Source of the DNA: Bacillota bacterium
GTDB taxonomy: Bacteria; Bacillota; Clostridia; Oscillospirales; SIG627
Reading direction: 5' to 3'
Assembly (NCBI GenBank): GCA_029006345.1
Contig: JAQXGK010000002.1
Location: forward strand, 1 to 38,598
DNA length: 38,598 nt
Shown: in pieces, positions 16,775 through 24,518 of the stretch
Numbering within the stretch: the stretch's first letter is position 1
Layout of the letters: each line of letters begins with the position of its first letter
Position numbers and translations under genes: made by a program
The notes under the pieces: model-generated
Database searches by the model: none
What the model was told of the DNA's origin: nothing
The model's input: only the letters and a program-made list of their open reading frames with translations

Positions 16775-17326
16775 ATGATAGAACAAATAAAAAAGGATGT
16801 TGAAACCGCTCTTTGTGAGCTGTTGGCTGTCGCAAAGCTCAAGGAGAACGATATTCTGGTAATCGGCTGTTCATCGAGCGAGATATGCGGCAAAAAGCTG
16901 GGAACTGCCTCATCCATGGACGCGGCAAAGGCGGTTTTTGAGACGGTGTATCCGATAATCAAGAGCAACAAGCTGTTTCTCGCCGTGCAATGCTGCGAGC
17001 ATCTCAACCGCGCGCTTATCGTTGAGAGGGCTTGCGCTGAGAAATACGGCTTGCCGGAGGTAAATGTGGTACCGCATGCACACGCAGGCGGAGCGTTCGC
17101 TACCACCGCATATGCAAACTTTGAGAGTCCGGTCGCGGTCGAGTCGGTAAGAGCGAGCGCGGGAATAGATATAGGCGACGTACTTATCGGAATGCACATC
17201 ATTCCGGTATGCGTTCCTGTCAGAGTGAGTGTGAAGAAGATAGGCGAGGCCAATATCGTGCTTGCACGCCACCGCCCGAAATTTGTCGGCGGCGAGAGAG
17301 CGATATATAACAAGGATTTAATGTAA
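16775..17326 (+). CDS. YwlG/UPF0340 family protein (TIGR01440)
   Basis: The 183-residue product begins MIEQIKKDVETALCELLAVA and contains IGCSSSEICGKKLGTASS (about residues 29-46), VQCCEHLNRALIVER (69-83) and NVVPHAHAGGAFATTAY (94-110), blocks that I recognise from the YwlG family. The biochemical function is unknown. No promoter is visible in the 24 bases after the rplQ terminator, so it may depend on read-through. It overlaps the next gene by one base, indicating a two-gene unit with the NlpC/P60 peptidase. Confidence 0.85.
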   Translation: MIEQIKKDVETALCELLAVAKLKENDILVIGCSSSEICGKKLGTASSMDAAKAVFETVYPIIKSNKLFLAVQCCEHLNRALIVERACAEKYGLPEVNVVPHAHAGGAFATTAYANFESPVAVESVRASAGIDIGDVLIGMHIIPVCVPVRVSVKKIGEANIVLARHRPKFVGGERAIYNKDLM

Positions 17327-18129
17327 TGACGGTAAACAAATCTAATGCCACTATATACGCTTGTCTTCCGGAAAGTTCGCTCACTCCCATAGCCGACGAG
17401 ATTCTCTACGGCTGGAACGTGACGGTGCTTGAGGAGTTTAGTCGGTATGTCCGCGTCAAAACCGAGTACGGCTATGAGGGATATATGGCGAAAAGCGACC
17501 TTTCGGAGGACTGCGAGGGCGATTATACCGTCGTTGCGGGCTTATGCGGAGTAGTTCCGACTGCCGAGTATAAGTATCCCGAAATAATGCTTCTGCCCCG
17601 TCTGGCGAGAGTTAAGGTGCTGGAAAAGGGCGAGAAATGGACGAGGATTTTGCTGGCCGACGGCAGAGAAGCGTTTGTAAGAACACTGCACATTGCTCCG
17701 TGGCATGGGATTTTTGCCCGCCGCGGCTTTGCCGACAGCATAAAGCCGGACGTAGATCTCAGGCAGAGAATAGTCGGGATCGCACAAAGATATCTCGGCA
17801 CCCAGTACCGCTGGGGCGGAAAATCGAGCTTGGGTATCGACTGCTCGGGTCTTTGCTTCATGGCATATTACGAAAACGGAATTAATATTTACCGCGACGC
17901 AGAGCCGGATACAAGCTATACCAAGCGTATTCCGCTCGACAGAGCGAAGCCCGGCGATCTCTTGTATTTCCCCGGGCATATCGCGATGGTGACCGAAGGG
18001 TTGCGGTTTATTCATGCGTCCAGCGCGCTTTCCGTGGTGGGCTTTAACAGCCTTTCTCCCGAGGACGAGAATTACAGCGAGTATCTTGAAAAGAATTTGA
18101 TTACAGCGGCAACTGTGTTTGATGATTGA
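17326..18129 (+). CDS. NlpC/P60 peptidase with SH3-like domains, no signal peptide
   Basis: The C-terminal domain (about residues 143-260) is an NlpC/P60 cysteine peptidase with nucleophile C173 (IDCSG), H218 (PGHIAMV) and a third residue H230 (FIHASS). Two SH3-like segments precede it (about 5-60 and 68-125). Such proteins cleave gamma-D-Glu-linked muropeptides. No signal peptide or membrane segment is seen, so it probably acts in the cytoplasm on recycled cell-wall peptides, like the YkfC group (inference). ATG 17326 overlaps the stop of the preceding gene. Confidence 0.88.
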   Translation: MTVNKSNATIYACLPESSLTPIADEILYGWNVTVLEEFSRYVRVKTEYGYEGYMAKSDLSEDCEGDYTVVAGLCGVVPTAEYKYPEIMLLPRLARVKVLEKGEKWTRILLADGREAFVRTLHIAPWHGIFARRGFADSIKPDVDLRQRIVGIAQRYLGTQYRWGGKSSLGIDCSGLCFMAYYENGINIYRDAEPDTSYTKRIPLDRAKPGDLLYFPGHIAMVTEGLRFIHASSALSVVGFNSLSPEDENYSEYLEKNLITAATVFDD

Positions 18130-18145
18130 TGTATAAGGTGATAAT

Positions 18146-20107
18146 ATGGATATATTCAGAAGAATAGGCACGGTAATGTTGGCTGTTGTGATGACATTTT
18201 CTCTGTTTGCATGTTCGTCGGAGCAGCCGGAAGCGACAGGCGACGCATCCGGTGACAGCGATACAGAATGGGCGATATACTGGTACCTCTGCGGAAGCGA
18301 TCTTGAGTCAGGCGGCGGATTCGCAACCGCCGACCTTGCCGAGCTGACAGAGGTCAGGCTTCCCGAAAATGTAAAGGTGGTAATTCAGACCGGCGGCTCT
18401 TCTCAGTGGTATAACGATTTTGTTGACGCCGACAAAATACAGCGCTTTGTCTACAGCTCCGGGGGACTCAATATGGTAGATGAGATTCCCTCCGCAAGTA
18501 TGGGTGAGGCAAGCACGCTAAAGGACTTTTTGAGCTTTGCGGCAGAGAAATATCCGGCAAAGAAAACAGCCGTTGTATTCTGGAATCACGGCGGCGGCTC
18601 GGTTGCAGGCGCTTCCTTTGACGAGCTGTACGACAATGATTCGCTGACTCTCGACGAAATGCGCGAGGCTTTTTCAGCTGTGTTTGAACTTTCCGAAGAG
18701 TCCCGACCCTTGGACATTATCGGCTTTGACACCTGCCTGATGGCTACCGTGGATGTTGCCGCCGCTTTTTCGGATGTAGGAAAATATCTTGTTGCAAGTG
18801 AGGAAACCGAGCCTGCTAACGGCTGGTATTACTCAAAGTGGATAGGAAGTATTGCGGCAGACCCGTCAATCGAGGCGGAGGAACTGGGAATAAAGATATG
18901 CGACTCATACCTCGAGGGCTGTAAGATTGCGGGAACTGATGATCAGGCAACGCTTTCGCTCGTGGACTTGTCCAAGATACAGCCCCTTCTTGATGCACAT
19001 GAAGAGCTCGGCGCGCAGTGCTTGACCGCCGCTTGCAGTGATTCTGCATTTTTGCCGAAATTTGCGCGTGCGGCTCAGTCAAGCGAAAACTACGGCGGAA
19101 ATACCCGGGAACAGGGTTATACCAATATGGTTGATTTGGGCGATCTTGCAAAAAAGGCGGGTGAGGGTATCCCGGCCGCGCAAAAGGTGCTTGACGCTCT
19201 CAGGGACTGCGTTGTTTACTCCGTTCACGGTCAGTACAGAGCGCAGGCTAACGGTTTGAGCTGTTATTATTCCTACAGCGGAGATTCGGACGATTTCACC
19301 GGCTACTGTACGCAGGGTACCGGTGCATCGTTTAAGTATTTTTATGAGTACGGTCTGACGGGAACACTGAGCGGCGACGGAATGGATTATCTGGCGGCGC
19401 AGAATATTTCCGAGCTGCCTGAAATAGTCAGCATAAAATCCACGGATTGGGACGGCGCACCGCTTACTGTTGACGGTGACGGTAGGGCTACACTGTTCCT
19501 CGGCGAACAGGCGCAGAGCATACTTGCGGATATACGCTTTTCTCTCTATTATTCGGACAGCGATAGTGATATGCTGATGGCGCTCGGCAGTGACAACGAT
19601 ATTTCGGCGGATTGGGAATCCGGAACATTCAGCGATAATTTCCGCGGCGTTTGGGGCGCTTTGGACGGCAGTCTCGCGTACATGGAGCTTTGCGGCTCGG
19701 GGGACGACTACAATCTGTACTCAGTGCCGGTTATGCTCAACGGCGAGCGCACTAATTTACAGGTAGTTTACAGCTTTACAAATGAGCGGTGGGATATTCT
19801 CGGAGCATGGGACGGCATTGACGAAAACGGACAGGCGTCCAAAGAAATAACGCTGCTCAAGGACGGCGATGAAATCACGCCGATTTGGCTTGTGTCTGCC
19901 GCTTCCGGTGACGGCGAGCTGACCGAATATCAGGCCGAAACAGTTGTTTTCGGCTCTGAAACAGCTTTTGATGAAGTGCCGCTTGTTGACGGAATTTACA
20001 CCATGATTTTTGAACTCAGCGATACTATGGGCAATACCGTGTATTCCCAGCCGGTGGAGTTTTCATGCAGTAACGGCGAAATATTCACATCGGTATATCA
20101 AGACTGA
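18146..20107 (+). CDS. Clostripain-family (C11) cysteine peptidase lipoprotein
   Basis: The N terminus is a lipoprotein signal with lipobox LFAC, giving C23 as the lipidated residue. The peptidase domain (about residues 42-390) has the C11 catalytic pair H148 (WNHGGG) and C197 (FDTCLMA). Clostripains cut after basic residues, commonly Arg. The C-terminal 250 residues look like beta-rich accessory domains. The product is 653 residues and would be anchored outside the membrane. It lies 16 bases after the NlpC/P60 gene and is closed by a strong terminator. Its substrates are unknown; host or self protein processing are both possible. Confidence 0.9.
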   Translation: MDIFRRIGTVMLAVVMTFSLFACSSEQPEATGDASGDSDTEWAIYWYLCGSDLESGGGFATADLAELTEVRLPENVKVVIQTGGSSQWYNDFVDADKIQRFVYSSGGLNMVDEIPSASMGEASTLKDFLSFAAEKYPAKKTAVVFWNHGGGSVAGASFDELYDNDSLTLDEMREAFSAVFELSEESRPLDIIGFDTCLMATVDVAAAFSDVGKYLVASEETEPANGWYYSKWIGSIAADPSIEAEELGIKICDSYLEGCKIAGTDDQATLSLVDLSKIQPLLDAHEELGAQCLTAACSDSAFLPKFARAAQSSENYGGNTREQGYTNMVDLGDLAKKAGEGIPAAQKVLDALRDCVVYSVHGQYRAQANGLSCYYSYSGDSDDFTGYCTQGTGASFKYFYEYGLTGTLSGDGMDYLAAQNISELPEIVSIKSTDWDGAPLTVDGDGRATLFLGEQAQSILADIRFSLYYSDSDSDMLMALGSDNDISADWESGTFSDNFRGVWGALDGSLAYMELCGSGDDYNLYSVPVMLNGERTNLQVVYSFTNERWDILGAWDGIDENGQASKEITLLKDGDEITPIWLVSAASGDGELTEYQAETVVFGSETAFDEVPLVDGIYTMIFELSDTMGNTVYSQPVEFSCSNGEIFTSVYQD

Positions 20108-20108
20108 T

Positions 20109-20141
20109 AAAAAACTGTCGGCTGATGCCGACAGTTTTTTT
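20109..20141 (+). terminator. Terminator after the clostripain-family gene
   Basis: AAAACTGTCGGC and GCCGACAGTTTT form a perfect stem with a TGAT loop, followed by a T-run. The A-run on the other side makes it usable in both directions. Confidence 0.93.
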
Positions 20142-20156
20142 GATATATATAGTATA

Positions 20157-20184
20157 AAAAATCCGCCGATCTCGGCGGATTTTT
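20157..20184 (-). terminator. Terminator of the rnfC-like operon (bidirectional)
   Basis: AAAAATCCGCCGA and TCGGCGGATTTTT form a perfect inverted repeat with T-runs on both strands. It lies between two converging units and stops the minus-strand lipoprotein transcript; it also backs up the terminator at 20109. Confidence 0.92.
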
Positions 20185-20213
20185 ATCAAAGGGGTGCCGC
20201 AGGGAGTCGGCTG

Positions 20214-20861
20214 TCAGTTTTTTCTGTATTTATTGGTTTCGTCGATTATTTCCGAGGCGTTCTTGTAAAAAGCAGAGGTTGAAACTGTTTTCAGCGCGTC
20301 GCTCGGGACAATTTTCCATTCTCCGTTATGCTTGACGAGCTCCAGCGTAATGCTGTCGTTTACCATGTCAAGTTCCTCGGAAAAGGTCATATTGTAAATG
20401 GTCGAATACAGTATTTCGTCAATATCGTAGGCTATGCCGTCAAGCTTGCTGCCGAGTATGCTTGAATACATCCTCTCAAGCGCTGTTACGGCAAAATTAC
20501 TGCCGTCGACATAAGTCACCGAAAGCTCGGCCTGCGCACTGTCGCCGTTTTCGGATATCGATTCAATGCTGTATGTTATACGAGAGGCCGCCTCTCTCAG
20601 AAAAACCGTGAATTTCGGGGACATGTCAGTAAGGGCGTTATAGGCCTCGAATTCTTCGTCGGACAGTCCCCAGAAGTAAAGCTGCTCCTCCTGCTCGGAT
20701 TCAAAATACAAAAGGCTTTCAAATGCAAAGCTGTCATATTCACAAACGCCTGTCATGTATGAATCGATGGTTTTTTCGATGTCTGCGCTTTTTGAGCATC
20801 CCGCAAAAGCCAGGACTAACATTGCGGCGGCAAGAATTACTGATATCCTTTTTATTTTCAT
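20214..20861 (-). CDS. Lipoprotein of unknown function in the RnfC/RnfD-like operon
   Basis: The 215-residue product has a lipoprotein signal (MKIKRISVILAAAMLVLAFAGC, shown in part by the lipobox FAGC) with C22 as the lipidated Cys. The mature part has an N-terminal helical segment (EKTIDSYMTGVCEYD) and a C-terminal strand region ending LVKHNGEWKIV, which resembles NTF2-like or DUF4878-type lipoproteins; no catalytic motif is seen. It overlaps the rnfD-like stop by 4 bases (ATGA), so it is made together with the RnfC/RnfD pair and may be its extracytoplasmic partner (inference). Confidence 0.8.
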   Translation of the reverse strand: MKIKRISVILAAAMLVLAFAGCSKSADIEKTIDSYMTGVCEYDSFAFESLLYFESEQEEQLYFWGLSDEEFEAYNALTDMSPKFTVFLREAASRITYSIESISENGDSAQAELSVTYVDGSNFAVTALERMYSSILGSKLDGIAYDIDEILYSTIYNMTFSEELDMVNDSITLELVKHNGEWKIVPSDALKTVSTSAFYKNASEIIDETNKYRKN

Positions 20862-21835
20862 TGCTGTGCTTGAGCCTCCTGCTTTTCGGCGCCGGTCTTT
20901 TTATACAGTTTCTTTTCTCTGAACGGCAGGTCGAGATAGGGAGCGAGAACATTCATAATCAGCACTGCGATGACACAGCCCTCGGAGAACAGGCAGTAGC
21001 GGATAACCATCGTCAGTATTCCGCAACCCAGTCCGAACAGGATTTTGCCGTACGGAGTGACCGGGCAGGTGCCGAACATCGGCGCTATAAAGAAGGCACA
21101 GAAAACCGTGCTTCCGCAAAATACGCTCGACAGGGTGAATTTCAACAGGTTGTCGTTCTGGGGAAAAAGCATGGCGATAACAGTTACGGCCGCTATATAC
21201 GCAAGAGGTATATGAGGGCTGTAAACTCCGCGAAGCAGTAAGTATATTCCGCCGACAGTCAGCATGAGTGCCGAAACCTCGCCGATAAAGCCGCTTGAAT
21301 TTCCCACAAACAAATCAAATGTTCCGGCTGAGGTGAATTTATTTTGAGTCAGCTCGGCGAGAGGAGTGGGAACCGACATATCCGAGAGCTCGGATGCGGA
21401 AAAGCCGAGCCTGAATGCCGAAGGGTGGGTGAACGGCGCGGGGAAATACTTCATATCCGCAAAAATCGCGGTCATAAGTCCGCGCGCGAAAAGCACCGTA
21501 TTAAGCTTAAAAACGGGGTTTTTGTGATTTATAAGCTTTACGGCAAAGGCTATGGCCGCCATCAATACCACCGTCAGGTATGACGCAGTAGCAGAAAGAT
21601 TGAAGGCTATCAGTACACCTGTAACTACAGAGTCGAGGTCTAATCTGAAGGACTCGCGGCAGAGCTTTGCCCGGAGAAAGTCGAGGCCGGAGAATGCCGC
21701 AACGGAAAGGACGGTGAGCGTCAGCACTCTCGCGCCGAAGAGATATACAGCCCAGACCAGCGCAGGCGTCAGTGAAATCAGTATATCGAGCCGGAGACCA
21801 TTGCTTCGCTCCGGGAAAATCATACATCTAGTCAT
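20858..21835 (-). CDS. Divergent RnfD/NqrB-like membrane protein
   Basis: The 325-residue product has eight to ten hydrophobic segments and the RnfD/NqrB-type block GNSSGFIGEVSALML followed by GGIYLLLRG (about residues 178-203). In the family a Thr within SGAT carries covalently bound FMN. Here the matching place reads DMSVPTPLAEL (residues 152-162): T157 and the following PLA are kept but GA is replaced by VP. Flavin attachment is therefore doubtful. The ATG (21833-21835) overlaps the rnfC-like stop and its own stop overlaps the lipoprotein start, each by 4 bases. No rnfG, rnfE, rnfA or rnfB gene is nearby. Confidence 0.85.
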   Translation of the reverse strand: MTRCMIFPERSNGLRLDILISLTPALVWAVYLFGARVLTLTVLSVAAFSGLDFLRAKLCRESFRLDLDSVVTGVLIAFNLSATASYLTVVLMAAIAFAVKLINHKNPVFKLNTVLFARGLMTAIFADMKYFPAPFTHPSAFRLGFSASELSDMSVPTPLAELTQNKFTSAGTFDLFVGNSSGFIGEVSALMLTVGGIYLLLRGVYSPHIPLAYIAAVTVIAMLFPQNDNLLKFTLSSVFCGSTVFCAFFIAPMFGTCPVTPYGKILFGLGCGILTMVIRYCLFSEGCVIAVLIMNVLAPYLDLPFREKKLYKKTGAEKQEAQAQQ

Positions 21836-23040
21836 TTTTCCGAGTCCTCCGGAGCTTCGGATTTTGCTGTAACGCCGCTCATTAAATCGATTCCCGCAGG
21901 GCAGAGCGAGGAACAGAGGTTACAGCGTATGCAGTCGTCGGCAGGGGCGTGCTTAATGGGGCCGAAGCTCTTGCCGAGCGCCGTTTCGACCGGTGATATT
22001 CCTGCGGGGCAGACCGCGGTACACCGCCCGCAGGAAATGCAGGGCAGTGTGGCAGGCGCATGCGCCGAAGCCGTAAAAATGAGATCGTCTGAATCGGTGA
22101 CGCGGTAGCCTGCGTCTATTATTTCGGGATTTATCATGCTTCGGCGGCAAATAACGGTATTTTCGCCGACTTGTACGCCGAGATAACGGAGAATATAGCC
22201 GGCGCTTGAGCCGAGCGGCACGCGGGCAATGCGCAGAGACTTGCCGTCATATACGTTTATCAGCTTGTCCGTCGATGAATATCCGAAGCGCAGCGCTTCG
22301 TAAATATTCACGCAGGCCTCTGCGGTAAATACGACGTAGCCAAGGTCAAGAACGCTTTCGCCCTTCAAATGGGTTTCGTCGTACATCACTTTGATAAGAT
22401 AGTCGCTGTTTGACATCGGATATCGTATCGGGTCAAAGCGGGGATGAACTATGTGGCTCTTATTCGCTATTTCGTGAGCAAGTCGTTTTCTGCGGCTGTT
22501 CTTGCGGTCGAGCAGCAGCACTAACATCCCGCAGCCTACGGCCTTTGCGAGAATCCGGGCTCCGTTTATGACGGCGGAAAGGCGGTGGTTCACGAGAAAA
22601 TTATTTATGCCCTTGCAGTTTTCGTCGTCAAAGCCGGCGATTATTACCTTTTTGACCTTGCCCGTACAGCTTTCGAGCTTTTCGGCGCACGGAACACAGC
22701 CCGTCAGGCGCAACCCGTGCGAGCGTATGCAGGCAATGATTTCTTTTTTAGAAATCTCCGTAATGCCTTTTGTTACCGGATCGCAGCATATTTTTCTTTC
22801 GCTCAGTCCCAGTGAAAGCTGCACTGAAGAATCGCTTACACTGACTACGGTTCCCGTGATCGGCGAGAATACAGGTATTTCGCCGTCGGTCAGCGGGTCG
22901 CCGACTACTACGGTCATACCGCTTTTTACTATCGGTTTGTTGCCGTCAAGCGCCACTTCGGCATTTATAGGATTCGGGAGGGCGATTATTTCGTCGGGAA
23001 GCGCGATATTCGGTTGTCTGATATATCCGCTGTACAGCAT
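21832..23040 (-). CDS. Divergent RnfC-like iron-sulfur protein
   Basis: The 402-residue product has the RnfC layout: an N-terminal barrel-like part (residues 15-70, ending SPITGTVVSV), a central nucleotide-domain region and a C-terminal ferredoxin domain with C334/C337/C340/C344 and C370/C373/C376/C380 for two 4Fe-4S clusters. The usual glycine-rich NADH/FMN loop (GGAGFPT-like) is replaced by HGLRLTGCVPCAE (108-120), and the NGAECEPY-like block by AGFDDENC (135-142). NADH oxidation is thus unlikely. First gene of a three-gene operon with its own promoter. Confidence 0.87.
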   Translation of the reverse strand: MLYSGYIRQPNIALPDEIIALPNPINAEVALDGNKPIVKSGMTVVVGDPLTDGEIPVFSPITGTVVSVSDSSVQLSLGLSERKICCDPVTKGITEISKKEIIACIRSHGLRLTGCVPCAEKLESCTGKVKKVIIAGFDDENCKGINNFLVNHRLSAVINGARILAKAVGCGMLVLLLDRKNSRRKRLAHEIANKSHIVHPRFDPIRYPMSNSDYLIKVMYDETHLKGESVLDLGYVVFTAEACVNIYEALRFGYSSTDKLINVYDGKSLRIARVPLGSSAGYILRYLGVQVGENTVICRRSMINPEIIDAGYRVTDSDDLIFTASAHAPATLPCISCGRCTAVCPAGISPVETALGKSFGPIKHAPADDCIRCNLCSSLCPAGIDLMSGVTAKSEAPEDSEK

Positions 23041-23070
23041 AGGCTTTCCTTATGTTTAAGTAATAAAATC

Positions 23071-23099
23071 AGTATACTATATTTACGTTGATATTACAA
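23071..23099 (-). promoter_or_regulatory. Promoter of the RnfC/RnfD-like operon
   Basis: On the minus strand TTGTAA (23099-23094) and TATACT (23076-23071) are 17 bases apart, ending about 30 bases before the RnfC-like ATG. The spacer is AT-rich. Confidence 0.65.
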
Positions 23100-23188
23100 G
23101 AAAAATAAGCCGAAAAAGGACGATTTGTCATCGCGACGGAAGGTTTTGCGAGAGCGCTTTTGCTTTATTGAATGAGTACGGAAAAGGC

Positions 23189-23217
23189 AAAAGCCCGATC
23201 ACATTCGATCGGGCTTT
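23189..23217 (-). terminator. Terminator after the zinc-ribbon gene
   Basis: AAAGCCCGATC (23190-23200) and GATCGGGCTTT (23207-23217) form a perfect 11-bp stem with a 6-base loop; on the minus strand it is followed by TTTT. The 70 bases between it and the zinc-ribbon stop hold nothing recognisable. Confidence 0.85.
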
Positions 23218-23287
23218 CAAAGACGTGCCGTAAAAATAAACTTATACTAAATGACAAGGTAAAAACCATGTCTCAGTCAGCTAATTA

Positions 23288-23566
23288 TTACTGCTCCTCT
23301 TTCATTGCTGCGAAGCACTCGCTGCAATAGACCGGACGGTCGTTGCTGGGCTGGAAGGGAACCTTAGCTGTCTTGCCGCACTTTGCACAAACAGTTTCGT
23401 ACATTTCCTTCGATGCTCTGAGCTGGCTCTTTCTTGCATCGCGGCAAGCTTTGCAACGCTGCGGCTCGTTCTGGAAACCCTTTTCAGCATAGAACTCCTG
23501 TTCGCCTGCGGTGAATACGAATTCGCTGCCGCAATCCTTGCAAATAAGTGTTTTGTCCTGGTACAT
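23288..23566 (-). CDS. Small zinc-ribbon protein with four CxxC knuckles
   Basis: The 92-residue product from ATG 23566-23564 starts MYQDKTLICKDC and has four knuckles (CKDC, CKAC, CAKC, CSEC), enough for two zinc sites. The GSEFVFTAGEQEFYAEKGF block is typical of a zinc-ribbon family common in Clostridia whose function is unknown. The frame is open to 23638, but that would run into a tRNA-like element; the internal ATG has a good AGCGAGGA site. A TATAAT at about 23595-23590 could serve as its own -10 box. Confidence 0.8.
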   Translation of the reverse strand: MYQDKTLICKDCGSEFVFTAGEQEFYAEKGFQNEPQRCKACRDARKSQLRASKEMYETVCAKCGKTAKVPFQPSNDRPVYCSECFAAMKEEQ

Positions 23567-23598
23567 GTTTTTTCCTCGCTTTGGATTATTATAAAATT

Positions 23599-23666
23599 TG
23601 CCCACGGGCGGAATCACACCGCCGTCTTTGGATACCAATGCTCTCTTTGATTGAGCTACACGGGCA
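23599..23666 (-). ncRNA. tRNA-like cloverleaf with collapsed anticodon arm
   Basis: Read on the minus strand, GCCCGTG and CGTGGGC form a 7-bp acceptor stem (two G-T pairs; a T-A pair extends it to 8), followed by TA, a D stem GCTC/GAGC, and a T stem GGCGG/CCGCC with a 7-base loop. The D loop lacks GG and the T loop (TGTGATT) lacks TTC. The middle arm is only TTGG-TAT-CCAA, about 7 bases too short, so it cannot decode. TCCAAA hints at a tRNA-Trp ancestor (CCA anticodon). It may be a decayed tRNA or a regulatory mimic. Confidence 0.55.
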
Positions 23667-23680
23667 TATGTTGCTGAATA

Positions 23681-24250
23681 TTATAAGAGGGAGCGGGACA
23701 GCTTGTGCTTAATGCGCGCTATTGCATTGTCCACACTTTTGACATTTCTGCCGACCAACCGCGCTATTTCCGAATGCGGAAGCCCGGACAGGTAATATTT
23801 TAGAATACAGCTTTCGTATTTACTCAAAAGGCCGTCTATACGCTCGAGCAGGGCGGCATGACTCTCCTTGCCGAGAAAAATGCTCTCGGGGCTTGTGGGA
23901 TCGGACAGGGACAGTGCCTCTTCATAATCCGACTCAACAGTCTGACTCGGCATCTTTCTAAGGGCAGACAGAATACCGTGCCTGATGCAGACATAAGCAA
24001 ATGTGGAAAAGGAGGAAAGCTCCGACTCATAAAGCATCGCGGCCTTATAAAGACCGATGAGACCCTCCTGAAAGAGGTCGTCCTTTTCACTCGGAGGGAA
24101 ACCGAGACCGGACAATATCTTGTGAATCATCCCGGTGAAACGCTCACTCAGCTCTTCAAAGGAGCCCGGGACGGAGCTTTTCACTCTGCTGACGAGCTCG
24201 TTCGTATCGGTTTGGCTTGCGTCGGTCAATTTATCTGTCATCGGTACCAC
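23681..24250 (-). CDS. SigH-like RNA polymerase sigma factor
   Basis: The 189-residue product has sigma region 2 (DDLFQEGLIGLYKAA ... FSTFAYVCIRHGILSAL, about residues 57-98) and region 4 (SKYESCILKYYLSGLPHSEI ... KSVDNAIARIKHKL, about 143-186), closest by eye to SigH of the Bacillus/Clostridium stationary-phase regulon. It is shorter than SigH (about 218) at both ends. The start may be GTG 24250 or ATG 24241; neither has a strong ribosome binding site, so translation may be weak or controlled. It has its own promoter and stops 14 bases before the tRNA-like element. Confidence 0.85.
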   Translation of the reverse strand: MVPMTDKLTDASQTDTNELVSRVKSSVPGSFEELSERFTGMIHKILSGLGFPPSEKDDLFQEGLIGLYKAAMLYESELSSFSTFAYVCIRHGILSALRKMPSQTVESDYEEALSLSDPTSPESIFLGKESHAALLERIDGLLSKYESCILKYYLSGLPHSEIARLVGRNVKSVDNAIARIKHKLSRSLL

Positions 24251-24288
24251 ATTTTCAGACGGAAAGCCGCCTGTATTCTTTATATATC

Positions 24289-24317
24289 AGTCTATATCAT
24301 ATTTTGGCGTTTGTCAA
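24289..24317 (-). promoter_or_regulatory. Promoter of the sigma factor gene
   Basis: On the minus strand a perfect TTGACA (24317-24312) is followed after 17 bases by TAGACT (24294-24289); an overlapping TATAGA preceded by TGA gives an alternative extended -10. The leader to the start codon is about 35 bases. Confidence 0.65.
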
Positions 24318-24453
24318 GCACTATTTTGAAAGAAATTGATGATTTTCAAGAAAACCGCCTAAAAAAAACCTGAAATTTTGTCGAATTGCATAACTTTTGC
24401 CGCCACCGGAACAAAACGAGCAGGCGGTTGTCTGTATATTCGGGACTTTTTAC

Positions 24454-24482
24454 TTTTCAAAACAGTATATTTGTAGTATAAT
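24454..24482 (+). promoter_or_regulatory. Promoter of the DUF4364 gene
   Basis: TTTTCA (24454-24459), 17 bases, then a perfect TATAAT (24477-24482), about 30 bases before the start codon. The rest of the 24318-24518 gap holds no other recognisable element. Confidence 0.6.
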
Positions 24483-24518
24483 TGATTTGCAAAATATAAG
24501 GGACAAAGAGGAATACAT

